Assembly (NCBI RefSeq): GCF_036014215.1
Contig: NZ_CP107921.1
Location: forward strand, 310,001-374,000
Length of the DNA stretch: 64,000 nucleotides
Direction of reading: 5' to 3'
From: Streptomyces sp. NBC_00440
GTDB lineage: Bacteria > Actinomycetota > Actinomycetes > Streptomycetales > Streptomycetaceae
The position numbers were made by a program, and so were the translations under genes. Positions 57,450-64,000 of this stretch are shown here, one piece after another (within the stretch, counting starts at the first letter, position 1; each line of letters opens with the position of its first letter). The notes beneath the pieces were generated by a model. It worked only from the letters and a program-made list of their open reading frames with translations, was not told the origin of the DNA and searched no databases.

Positions 57450-58541
57450 TCAGACAGGGGCGCGGTCTTCCTCGGCCAGGGGCGCGGGGGCGGTGAAGAA
57501 GCGGCGGGCGTACAGCGCGACGTACACGAGGCCGATCAGTACGGGTACCTCGATGAGCGGGCCGACCACACCGGCGAGTGCCTGCCCGGACGTGGCGCCG
57601 AACGTGGCGATGGCTACCGCGATGGCCAGTTCGAAGTTGTTGCCGGCGGCGGTGAACGCGAGCGTCGTGGCACGCGGGTGGTTGAGTCCCACGGCACGGC
57701 CGACCGCCATCGATCCGGCCCACATGATCGCGAAGTACACGAGCAGCGGCAACGCGATGCGGACGACGTCGAGCGGCTGCGAGGTGATTGCGTCGCCTTG
57801 CAGCGCGAACAGGACGATGATCGTGAACAGCAGCCCGTACAGGGCGAACGGCCCGATGCGCGGGATCAGCTTCGCCTCGTACCAGGCGCGGCCCTTGGCC
57901 TTCTCGCCGATTCGGCGCGTGAGGTAACCGGCGACGAGCGGGATTCCGAGGAAGATCAGTACGCTTCGGGCGATCTCCCACACGGATACGTCGAGGCCGG
58001 CCTGTTCGAGGCCGAGCCATCCCGGCAGCACGGACAGGTAGAACCAGCCGAGGGCAGAGAACGCGATCACCTGGAACACCGAATTCAGCGCCACCAGGAC
58101 GGCGGCGGCCTCGCGGTCACCGCAGGCGAGGTCGTTCCAGATGATCACCATGGCGATACAGCGTGCCAACCCCACGATGATCAGACCCGTGCGGTAATCG
58201 GGCAGGTCGGGCAGGAACAGCCACGCCAACGCGAACATGAGCGCCGGTCCGACGATCCAGTTCAGCAGCAGTGAGGGCAGCAGCAGGCGGCGGTCGCGGG
58301 TGACGGTGTCGAGCCGGTCGTACCTCACCTTGGCGAGGACCGGGTACATCATCACGAGCAGGCCGAGCGCGATCGGCAGTGATACGCCGGTCACGGTGAC
58401 CTTGGCGAGCGCGTCCCCGAGGCCGGGCACGATGCGGCCGAGACCGAGGCCGAGCGCCATCGCGGCGAGAATCCACACGGCGAGGTAGCGGTCGAGGAAG
58501 GAGAGGCGGCCGGCGACCGCCCGCTCGGGCGCGGGGCTCAC
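57450..58541 (-). CDS. ACR3-family arsenite efflux permease
   Basis: 363 residues from GTG 58541, overlapping the arsR stop by 4 bp. Ten hydrophobic helices with ACR3 landmarks VGLARCIAMVIIWNDLA (the conserved Cys of helix 4) and TAAGNNFELAIAVAIATFG (conserved Glu). It exports arsenite using the membrane potential. It forms a coupled arsR-acr3 operon. No arsenate reductase gene is in the window. Confidence 0.95.
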   Translation of the reverse strand: MSPAPERAVAGRLSFLDRYLAVWILAAMALGLGLGRIVPGLGDALAKVTVTGVSLPIALGLLVMMYPVLAKVRYDRLDTVTRDRRLLLPSLLLNWIVGPALMFALAWLFLPDLPDYRTGLIIVGLARCIAMVIIWNDLACGDREAAAVLVALNSVFQVIAFSALGWFYLSVLPGWLGLEQAGLDVSVWEIARSVLIFLGIPLVAGYLTRRIGEKAKGRAWYEAKLIPRIGPFALYGLLFTIIVLFALQGDAITSQPLDVVRIALPLLVYFAIMWAGSMAVGRAVGLNHPRATTLAFTAAGNNFELAIAVAIATFGATSGQALAGVVGPLIEVPVLIGLVYVALYARRFFTAPAPLAEEDRAPV

Positions 58542-58936
58542 GCGGTCACCTCGGCGGGCGTGGGCAGGGGTTCGCCGGCGGGGCGGGTCAGGATGCCTGC
58601 GAGGCGGTCCGTCATCTCGGGCAACAGCCAGTAGTAGACCCACGTACCGCGGCGCTCGCAGTCGATGAGGCCGGCCTGCCGAAGCAGCTTGAGGTGATGC
58701 GAGATCGTCGGCTGCGACAGGTCAAAGGCGGGGGTCAGGTCGCAGACGCAGACCTCGCCGCCGGCGCGCGAGGCGATCAGCGACAGCAGGCGCAACCGCA
58801 CCGGGTCGCCCAGCGCCTTGAAGACCTTCGCCAGTTCCACGGCCTGTCCCTCGTTGAGGGGGGCGGCCAGCAGCCCGGGGCAGCAGGCGCCGGTCTCGTC
58901 GGTCTGGCCGAGCACCGCAAGCTCTTGTTTCGACAT
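58538..58936 (-). CDS. arsR: ArsR/SmtB-family arsenic-responsive repressor
   Basis: 132 residues. Winged helix with KVFKALGDPVRLRLLSLIAS, the sensor motif EVCVCDLTPAF (Cys pair), and the recognition helix LSQPTISHHLKLLRQAGLID. An extra Cys pair near the N-terminus (TGACCPG) may add a third arsenite ligand. The operator lies just upstream at 58951. Confidence 0.95.
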   Translation of the reverse strand: MSKQELAVLGQTDETGACCPGLLAAPLNEGQAVELAKVFKALGDPVRLRLLSLIASRAGGEVCVCDLTPAFDLSQPTISHHLKLLRQAGLIDCERRGTWVYYWLLPEMTDRLAGILTRPAGEPLPTPAEVTA

Positions 58937-58950
58937 GCTTCTATGTTGAC

Positions 58951-58987
58951 GTCCATCGATTCAAGATGCAACCTTGAATCGATGGAC
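58951..58987. promoter_or_regulatory. ArsR operator (long inverted repeat) between arsR and arsI
   Basis: 15-bp perfect arms (GTCCATCGATTCAAG and complement) around 7 bp, extending to 20 bp per arm with one mismatch. It lies 14 bp from arsR and 27 bp from arsI, so one repressor controls both directions. Each arm contains a near-palindrome (ATCGAT), allowing two dimers. Confidence 0.85.
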
Positions 58988-59014
58988 ATCAATACAGCCG
59001 ATCGGAGCCCTGCC

Positions 59015-59488
59015 ATGTCCCGTGCACAGCTCGCCCTGCGCGTCAGCGACCTTGAAGCGTCGGTGACCTTCTACTCGAAGCTGTTCGGCACCGAACCGTC
59101 CAAGCGGCGTGCGGGATACGCCAACTTCGCCATTACGGAGCCGCCGCTCAAGCTCGTCCTGATCGAGGGCGAGCCCGGACAGGAGACCCGCCTCGACCAC
59201 CTCGGCGTAGAGGTGGAAGCCACCGAGCAGGTGACCGCCGCAACGACTCGTCTCAAGGACGCCGGCCTGGCCACCTTCGAGGAGAACGACACCTCGTGCT
59301 GCTACGCCCTACAGGACAAGGTGTGGGTGCACGCCCCCGGCAAGGAGCCGTGGGAGGTCTACGTTGTCAAGGCCGACGCAGACCAGCTGGGCAAGAGTCC
59401 TGTCCTGGAGGGCAACGCGTGCTGCAGCAGCGAGCCCGCTCCTACGGATCCCTCCCCTGCAGCAGTTGGTTGCGCATGCGGCAGCTGA
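59015..59488 (+). CDS. arsI: ArsI/CadI-type C-As lyase (vicinal oxygen chelate)
   Basis: 157 residues behind GGAG (MSRAQLALRVSDLEASVTFY). One VOC fold pair with the vicinal cysteines ENDTSCCYALQDKVWV that bind trivalent organoarsenicals in ArsI; the His/Glu metal ligands are in LDHLGVEVEA and EPWEVYV. A Cys-rich C-terminal tail (NACCSSEP...GCACGS) may add metal binding. It cleaves methyl- or aromatic arsenicals to arsenite, which ACR3 can export. An ATG at 58982 lies inside the operator and is rejected. Confidence 0.93.
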   Translation: MSRAQLALRVSDLEASVTFYSKLFGTEPSKRRAGYANFAITEPPLKLVLIEGEPGQETRLDHLGVEVEATEQVTAATTRLKDAGLATFEENDTSCCYALQDKVWVHAPGKEPWEVYVVKADADQLGKSPVLEGNACCSSEPAPTDPSPAAVGCACGS

Positions 59489-59552
59489 CTCATCGCCCTC
59501 CTGGACTGTGAAATGACCTGGCGCTGCTCTCGAAGGCCGCCGGCTCGAACCC

Positions 59553-59660
59553 GGCATCGCCCTGGAAAGTTGCCGGCTTGACCCCGAAACGCTCGAACGG
59601 CCGGCGGGCACGTTCAAGCGGATCGTGGATCCGCGAAGCGGTCCCGCAGCTCGCGCTTGA
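59553..59660 (+). pseudogene. 3' fragment of a second phenylacetate-CoA ligase gene
   Basis: Encodes 35 residues (GIALESCRLDPETLERPAGT... then a stop) that align without gaps to the C-terminus of the intact PaaK (54855-56165). Over 72 bp (24 codons) the DNA agrees at about four of five positions, with an identical 18-bp run (GTTCAAGCGGATCGTGGA). Nothing upstream of 59553 continues the homology. It overlaps the end of the acyl-CoA ligase on the minus strand. Confidence 0.8.
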
Positions 59661-61155
59661 GGATCTTCCCGCTGGCGTTCCGCGGCAGCGAGTCCACGAA
59701 CAGGACCCGCTTCGGGGCCTTGAAGTGCGGGAGGGATGCGCGGGCGTGGGCGAGCAGTTCGGCCTCGGTGATCTCGTCGCACACCACGACCACGGCCGTG
59801 ACCGCCTCGATCCAGCGGTCGTCGGGCAGTCCGACGACCGCTGCCTCGGTGACCCCGGGGTGGGTGTAGAGCGCGTCCTCGACCTGGCGTGAGGCGACCA
59901 GTACGCCTCCGGAGTTGATGACGTCCTTCAGCCGGTCGACCACGGTGAAGTACCTCTGGGCGTCGCGCACCGCGAGATCGCCGGAGTGGAACCACCCGTC
60001 GCGGAACGCTTCCGCGGTCTCCTCGGGCTTGCCCCAGTAGCCCTCGCACAACTGCGGTGAGCGGTAGACGACTTCGCCCGCCGTGCCGTCGGGTACCTCG
60101 TCGCCGTTCTCGTCGACCACCATGGCCTCCACGAAGAGAACGGGCCGGCCGCAGGAGTCCATCCGCCCCTCGTGCTCGTCCGGCCCCAGGACCATGGCCA
60201 GCGGGCCGATCTCGCTCTGGCCGAAACAGTTGTGGAAGGCCAGACCGGGCAGCCGCTCCCGCAGGCGTTCCAGGACGGGTACCGGCATGATCGACGCGCC
60301 GTAGAACGCCTTGCGCAGCCCGCTCAGATCGCGGGTGGCGAAGCCGGGGTGGTGCGAGAAGCCGATCCACACGGTGGGCGGCGCGAAGAGCGTGTCCGCG
60401 AGCCCGGCCTCGACCAGCCGGAACACCTCGGCCGCGTCCGGAGCGTCCAGGATCGTGTTCTCGGCTCCCACCGCCAGATACGGCAGCAGAAAGACGTGCA
60501 GCTGGGCCGAGTGGTACAGCGGCAGCGCGTGCAGCGGTCGGTCCGACTCCTGAAGGCCGAGGGCGGTGATGGCGCTGACGTACTCGTGGACGAGCGCCCG
60601 GTGCGTCATCATCGCGCCCTTGGCGAGTGCGGTGGTGCCCGAGGTGTAGAGCAGCTGCACCAGGTCCTCGGAGCCGGGTGGGCGCTCGGGGGTGAAGGAG
60701 CGGGGAGCGCCGAGCGCGGTCAGCAGCGAGTCGTCGCCCCCGCGCAGCAGGAGCACCGGGAACCCGTCCGGTACGGCGTCGGCGAGGCCGGGGTCGGCGA
60801 GTACCAGCGCGCTGCCCGACTGGCCCAGGATGTAGGCCAGTTCGTCACCCGAAAGGTTCTGGTTCACCGGGACATGGATCAGCCCGGCCCGGGCGCAGGC
60901 GAGGAAGCCGATGAGATAGACGTCCGAGTTGTTGCCGTAGGAGGCGACCCGGTCGCCGGTCCGCAGCCCGCGTCCTGTCAGGACGGCGGCCGCCGTGCTG
61001 ACGGCCTCGTCGAGGGCCGCGTAGGTCCAGGAGCGGTCCCCGTACCGGACCGCGGTACGCCCGGGCACCCGCCGCGCGCTGCGGCGCAGGATTCCGTCGA
61101 CCGTGCTGGCGCGTACACCTGTCGTGGCGTGTGTCGTGGCGTGGTCCTGTGTCAT
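59614..61155 (-). CDS. AMP-forming acyl-CoA ligase, FadD-like
   Basis: 513 residues. Motifs: LLYTSGTTALAKGAMMTH (A3), HNCFGQSEIGPLAM (A5), WFHSGDLAVRDAQRYF (A7), RLKDVINSGGVLVASRQVED (A8) and NASGKILKREL (A10). It activates a fatty or aromatic acid to the CoA thioester. The start is at 61155 in a stretch of short GTGTCGTGGC-like repeats, without a strong ribosome site. Its 3' 47 bp overlap the PaaK remnant. Not obviously in an operon. Confidence 0.92.
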   Translation of the reverse strand: MTQDHATTHATTGVRASTVDGILRRSARRVPGRTAVRYGDRSWTYAALDEAVSTAAAVLTGRGLRTGDRVASYGNNSDVYLIGFLACARAGLIHVPVNQNLSGDELAYILGQSGSALVLADPGLADAVPDGFPVLLLRGGDDSLLTALGAPRSFTPERPPGSEDLVQLLYTSGTTALAKGAMMTHRALVHEYVSAITALGLQESDRPLHALPLYHSAQLHVFLLPYLAVGAENTILDAPDAAEVFRLVEAGLADTLFAPPTVWIGFSHHPGFATRDLSGLRKAFYGASIMPVPVLERLRERLPGLAFHNCFGQSEIGPLAMVLGPDEHEGRMDSCGRPVLFVEAMVVDENGDEVPDGTAGEVVYRSPQLCEGYWGKPEETAEAFRDGWFHSGDLAVRDAQRYFTVVDRLKDVINSGGVLVASRQVEDALYTHPGVTEAAVVGLPDDRWIEAVTAVVVVCDEITEAELLAHARASLPHFKAPKRVLFVDSLPRNASGKILKRELRDRFADPRSA

Positions 61156-61266
61156 GGCGTGATCCTGCGGTTCACCGGGGGCCCGGTCAAGGGAGCCGTC
61201 CCGGGTGAGTGAACGGCGGGACCACCAGCGGCCGGCCGTCGGCTCCCGGCGACAGCGCGCCCCGGC

Positions 61267-62364
61267 TCAGGGGCTGACGGCCAGGAAGACGAAGGCGGCG
61301 AAGATCGCGAGGTGGATACCGCCCTGCATCAGGGTCGCCCGGCCGGGGACGATGGTCAGCGCGCCGACCACCACGGTCAGCGCGAGCAGCACCATATGGG
61401 TGGCTCCGAGGCCGAGCAGCAGCGGGCCGGTGAGCCAGACCGAGGCCAGCGCGATGGCGGGGATCGTCAGTCCGATGCTCGCCATGGCCGAGCCGAGCCC
61501 CAGATTGAGGCTGGTCTGGACACGGTCGCGGCGCGCCGCCCTTACCGCGGCGAGCGTCTCGGGCAGCAGCACGAGAAGCGCGATCACCACGCCGACGACC
61601 GCGTGGGGCAGCCCCGCCGCGGCGACGCCCGACTCCAGGGTCGGCGAGATGGCTTTCGCGTTGCCCACCACGGCGATCAGCGCGACCAGCAGCAGCCCGA
61701 GGCTGAGCAGGGCGGCCCGTCGGCCGGGCGGCGCCGCGTGGCCGTCCTCGTCCTGGATCTCGCCCTCCTGGGTGACGGGCAGGAAGTAGTCCCGGTGACG
61801 CACCGTCTGGACGGCGACGAAGAGGCCGTACAGGCAGAGTGAGGCGATGGCGGCGAAGGCCAGCTGCGGGCCGCTGAACTCCGGTCCCGGCGTCCTGGTG
61901 AACGTCGGCAGGACCAGAGTGAGGGTCGCGAGCGCCGCCACGGCGGACAGCGCGGTGCCCGATCCCTCGGCGTTGAAGACGGCGACCCCGCGGCGTACCG
62001 CGCCGACGAGCAGGGAGAGACCCACGATCCCGTTGCAGGTGATCATCACCGCGGCGAAGACGGTGTCCCGGGCGAGTGAGGAGTACTTGGAGCCGCCGTC
62101 GGCCATCAGTGTGACGATGAGCGCCACCTCGATGACGGTGACGGCGACCGCCAGCACCAGTGACCCGAAGGGTTCCCCCACCCGGTGGGCGATCACCTCG
62201 GCGTGGTGCACGGCGGCCAGCACCGCTCCGGCCAGGCAGAGCGCCACCAGGACCACGGCGAAGACCGGCAGATCGCGGCCCCAGCTGAGGATCAGGGCCA
62301 CGACAGCGACCACAGGGACCGCGGTGGTCCACTGTGCCGCCAGGGCCCGGCTCGGCGCTCTCAT
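61267..62364 (-). CDS. ChaA-type Ca2+/Na+(K+):H+ antiporter
   Basis: 365 residues, about 11 hydrophobic helices arranged as an inverted duplication. Repeats: AVAVTVIEVALIVTLMADGG and VVGVVIALLVLLPETLAAVR, each with the acidic residue used for cation exchange, plus RDTVFAAVMITCNGIVGLSL and LNLGLGSAMASIGLTIPAIA. The CaCA family exports cations such as Ca2+ or Na+. An acidic loop (EGEIQDEDGH) lies between the halves. Flanked by acyl-CoA ligases on the same strand but not functionally linked. Confidence 0.9.
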   Translation of the reverse strand: MRAPSRALAAQWTTAVPVVAVVALILSWGRDLPVFAVVLVALCLAGAVLAAVHHAEVIAHRVGEPFGSLVLAVAVTVIEVALIVTLMADGGSKYSSLARDTVFAAVMITCNGIVGLSLLVGAVRRGVAVFNAEGSGTALSAVAALATLTLVLPTFTRTPGPEFSGPQLAFAAIASLCLYGLFVAVQTVRHRDYFLPVTQEGEIQDEDGHAAPPGRRAALLSLGLLLVALIAVVGNAKAISPTLESGVAAAGLPHAVVGVVIALLVLLPETLAAVRAARRDRVQTSLNLGLGSAMASIGLTIPAIALASVWLTGPLLLGLGATHMVLLALTVVVGALTIVPGRATLMQGGIHLAIFAAFVFLAVSP

Positions 62365-62447
62365 GGGGCCACGCTGGCAGAGATGATCAGCGGCTGCCCG
62401 GCGAGCCCGCCCTGCCGGGCGGGACGGCAGGGCTCCGCCCGGAGAGG

Positions 62448-64000
62448 TCAGACGGCGCGCTCGTGGCCCTCCCAGTACGGTTCGCGCAGCCGCCGCTTGT
62501 AGAGCTTGCCGTTGGGGTCGCGAGGCATCGTCTCGATGAAGTCGACGGTCCTGGGGCGTTTGTACCCGGCGAGCCGGGACTCGCAGTGGGCGAGGATCTC
62601 GGCGGCGAGCGCATCGCCGGGCTCGGCGCCCTCGGCCGGTTCGATGACGGCCTTGACCTCCTCGCCCCAGTCGGTGTGCGGGATGCCGAAGGCCGCGGCG
62701 TCGGCGACCGCGGGGTGGGTGAGCAGCGCGGACTCGATCTCGGCCGGGTAGATGTTGACCCCGCCGGAGATGATCATGTCGATCTTGCGGTCGCGGAGGA
62801 AGAGGTAGCCGTCCTCGTCGAGCAGGCCCAGATCGCCGACGGTGAAGAAGTCGCCGATGCGGTTCTTCGCCGTCTTGGCCTCGTCCTTGTGGTAGCTGAA
62901 GCCGCCGGTGGACATCTTCATGTAGACGGTGCCGAGTTCGCCGGGCGGCAGCCGGTTGCCGTCGTCGTCGTGGATGGCGAGTTCGCTGATGGGCCAGGCC
63001 TTGCCGACGGTGCCCGGCTTCTTCAGCCAGTCCTCGGCCGTGGCGAAGGCGCCGCCGCCCTCGCTGGCCGCGTAGTACTCCTCGACGCAGTGGCCCCACC
63101 ACTCGATCATCGCCCGCTTGACGTGGTCGGGGCAGGGCGCGGCGCCGTGGATGGCATGGCGCATCGACGTCACGTCGTACCGCCCCTTGACCTCGTCCGG
63201 CAGGGCGAGGAGGCGGTGGAACTGGGTCGGGACCATGTGCGTGTGCGTGCATCCGTGCGCGTCGATGGCGCGCAGCATCTCCTCGGGCGTCCACTTGTCC
63301 ATCAGGACCAGGGGGTGGCCGATGTGCAGGGCAGCGCCGGCGAACTGGAGCACGGCGGTGTGGTAGAGCGGCGAGCAGACGAGGTGGACGTTGCCGTCGA
63401 AGGGCTTGATCCCGAAGATCCCGAGGAACCCGCCGAGGTAGGTCTCCTCGGGCAGCTTGCCGGACAGCGGCCGGCGGATGCCGCGGGGCCGTCCGGTGGT
63501 GCCCGAGGTGTAGTTCATCACCCAGCCGAGAGTGCGGTCCTCCGGTACGGATCCCGGCTGCCCGCCGGGGAGTTCGCCGTAGGGACGGAAGCCCGGTATG
63601 GCGCCGACCGCGTACCGGTGGGTCGCGGGGAGCCCGGCTTCGTCCGCCGCTGTGGTCGCCGCTTCGGCGAACCGCTCGTGGGCGATGAGGACCTTGGCCC
63701 CCGAGTCGGAGACGATCCAGGCGATCTCAGGACCCACGAAGTGGTGGTTGACCGGGACCAGATAGAGACCGGCCTGCGAGGCGGCCAGATACGCGGTGAG
63801 GAACTCGACGCTGTTCGGCAGGACGACCGCGAAGGCGTCCCCGCGCTCCAGACCGGCGGCGCGCAGTCCGTGCACCAGCTGGTTGACGGCCGTGTGCAGC
63901 CGTCCGGCGGTCCACTCCTCGCCGTCGGGTGCGATCACGACCGTGCGGCCGGGGTCGGCGGTGGCCTGGGCCCAGAAGCCGTTGGGGGTTCCGCTGTCCT
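62448..64000 (-). CDS. Acyl-CoA ligase, FadD-like (5' end beyond the window)
   Basis: At least 517 codons; the frame stays open to the window edge with protein-like sequence (SGTPNGFWAQATADPGRTVV...), so the GTG at 63938 is not the true start. Motifs: MNYTSGTTGRPRGIRRPLSG (A3), YYAASEGGGAFATAEDW, TVGDLGLLDEDGYLF (A7), RKIDMIISGGVNIYPAEIES (A8) and DPNGKLYKRRLREPYWEG (A10). It converts an acid to its CoA ester, probably in the same catabolism as the gene cluster at 44.7-50.7 kb. Confidence 0.92.
   Translation of the reverse strand, partial: DSGTPNGFWAQATADPGRTVVIAPDGEEWTAGRLHTAVNQLVHGLRAAGLERGDAFAVVLPNSVEFLTAYLAASQAGLYLVPVNHHFVGPEIAWIVSDSGAKVLIAHERFAEAATTAADEAGLPATHRYAVGAIPGFRPYGELPGGQPGSVPEDRTLGWVMNYTSGTTGRPRGIRRPLSGKLPEETYLGGFLGIFGIKPFDGNVHLVCSPLYHTAVLQFAGAALHIGHPLVLMDKWTPEEMLRAIDAHGCTHTHMVPTQFHRLLALPDEVKGRYDVTSMRHAIHGAAPCPDHVKRAMIEWWGHCVEEYYAASEGGGAFATAEDWLKKPGTVGKAWPISELAIHDDDGNRLPPGELGTVYMKMSTGGFSYHKDEAKTAKNRIGDFFTVGDLGLLDEDGYLFLRDRKIDMIISGGVNIYPAEIESALLTHPAVADAAAFGIPHTDWGEEVKAVIEPAEGAEPGDALAAEILAHCESRLAGYKRPRTVDFIETMPRDPNGKLYKRRLREPYWEGHERAV

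Noticed and set aside
59539..59555. tRNA T-arm-like stem-loop GCCGGCTCGAACCCGGC at the edge of the paaK remnant
   Set aside because: A 5-bp stem and TCGAA loop resemble a tRNA T-arm, which would suggest an integration site. No acceptor, D or anticodon arms or CCA end are present, so no tRNA or attachment site is called.
1..64000. CRISPR arrays, rRNA, transposases, phage integrases
   Set aside because: No regularly spaced repeat-spacer blocks, rRNA-like sequence or transposase/integrase motifs were seen on either strand; the repeats found are short slippage-type tandem arrays or operators.

Overview
The window is very GC-rich, densely coded on both strands, and uses GTG/TTG starts freely. It carries lineage markers of Streptomyces or a close actinomycete: DasR-type operators, an NsdA-like regulator, DUF397, DUF6343 and DUF5990 proteins, F420-type oxidoreductases, and a TTA (bldA) codon in a SpoIIE-type phosphatase. 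No rRNA, confident tRNA, CRISPR array, phage module or transposase is visible. Identifications rest on recognisable motifs and neighbourhood only; no search was run.

Layout. 1-3.5 kb: the end of an SDR gene divergent from a crotonase/acyl-CoA dehydrogenase pair operon with a KstR2-like palindrome. 3.6-7.2 kb: cyclophilin, then a copper-type module (DHA2 exporter, CopZ-like chaperone, His/Met-rich secreted protein) around three CsoR-like operators. 7.4-15.5 kb: conserved streptomycete genes, including a SAM methyltransferase, secreted endonuclease I, RNase HI and a KhtT/KhtU-type K+/H+ antiporter. 15.5-19.1 kb: ABC-ATPase debris, a FadR-type GntR regulator and a secreted sialidase, with related DNA motifs in front of the last two. 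19.4-22.1 kb: luciferase-like monooxygenases and a partner FMN reductase. 22.4-25.1 kb: a secreted probable seven-bladed propeller and a NarK-like MFS protein. 25.1-29.5 kb: LacI regulator, NCS2 permease and adenine deaminase (purine salvage). 29.7-36.9 kb: glutathionyl-hydroquinone-reductase-like protein, Ddn-like protein, cupin/zinc ribbon protein, GH18 chitinase behind a dre site, and a TetR-SDR-alcohol dehydrogenase operon. 37.5-44.6 kb: PAS/SpoIIE phosphatase with a TTA codon, NsdA-like regulator divergent from a kinase-like protein, a peptidoglycan amidase behind a second dre-like site, and small conserved proteins.

44.7-50.7 kb: an acyl-CoA/steroid-type catabolic cluster (two thiolase-fold Ltp-like proteins, a double OB-fold/zinc-ribbon partner, a crotonase and a divergent acyl-CoA ligase) with a TetR-type operator. 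50.6-54.5 kb: GlxA-type AraC regulator, MFS transporter and ferredoxin reductase. 54.8-59.7 kb: phenylacetate-CoA ligase, a TetR/SRPBCC pair with twin operators and an arsenic block (ACR3, ArsR, ArsI); the block ends at a remnant of a second phenylacetate-CoA ligase 3' end. 59.6-64 kb: two more acyl-CoA ligases (the last runs off the window) flanking a ChaA-type cation/H+ antiporter.

Themes: catabolism of CoA-activated hydrophobic acids at both ends of the window; GlcNAc/DasR-linked cell-wall and chitin turnover; metal and metalloid resistance; and several short tandem duplications that cover stop codons. The most novel candidates are the copper-operator-controlled MFS module, the crotonase and thiolase-fold proteins lacking canonical catalytic residues, and the paaK-remnant-flanked arsenic block.
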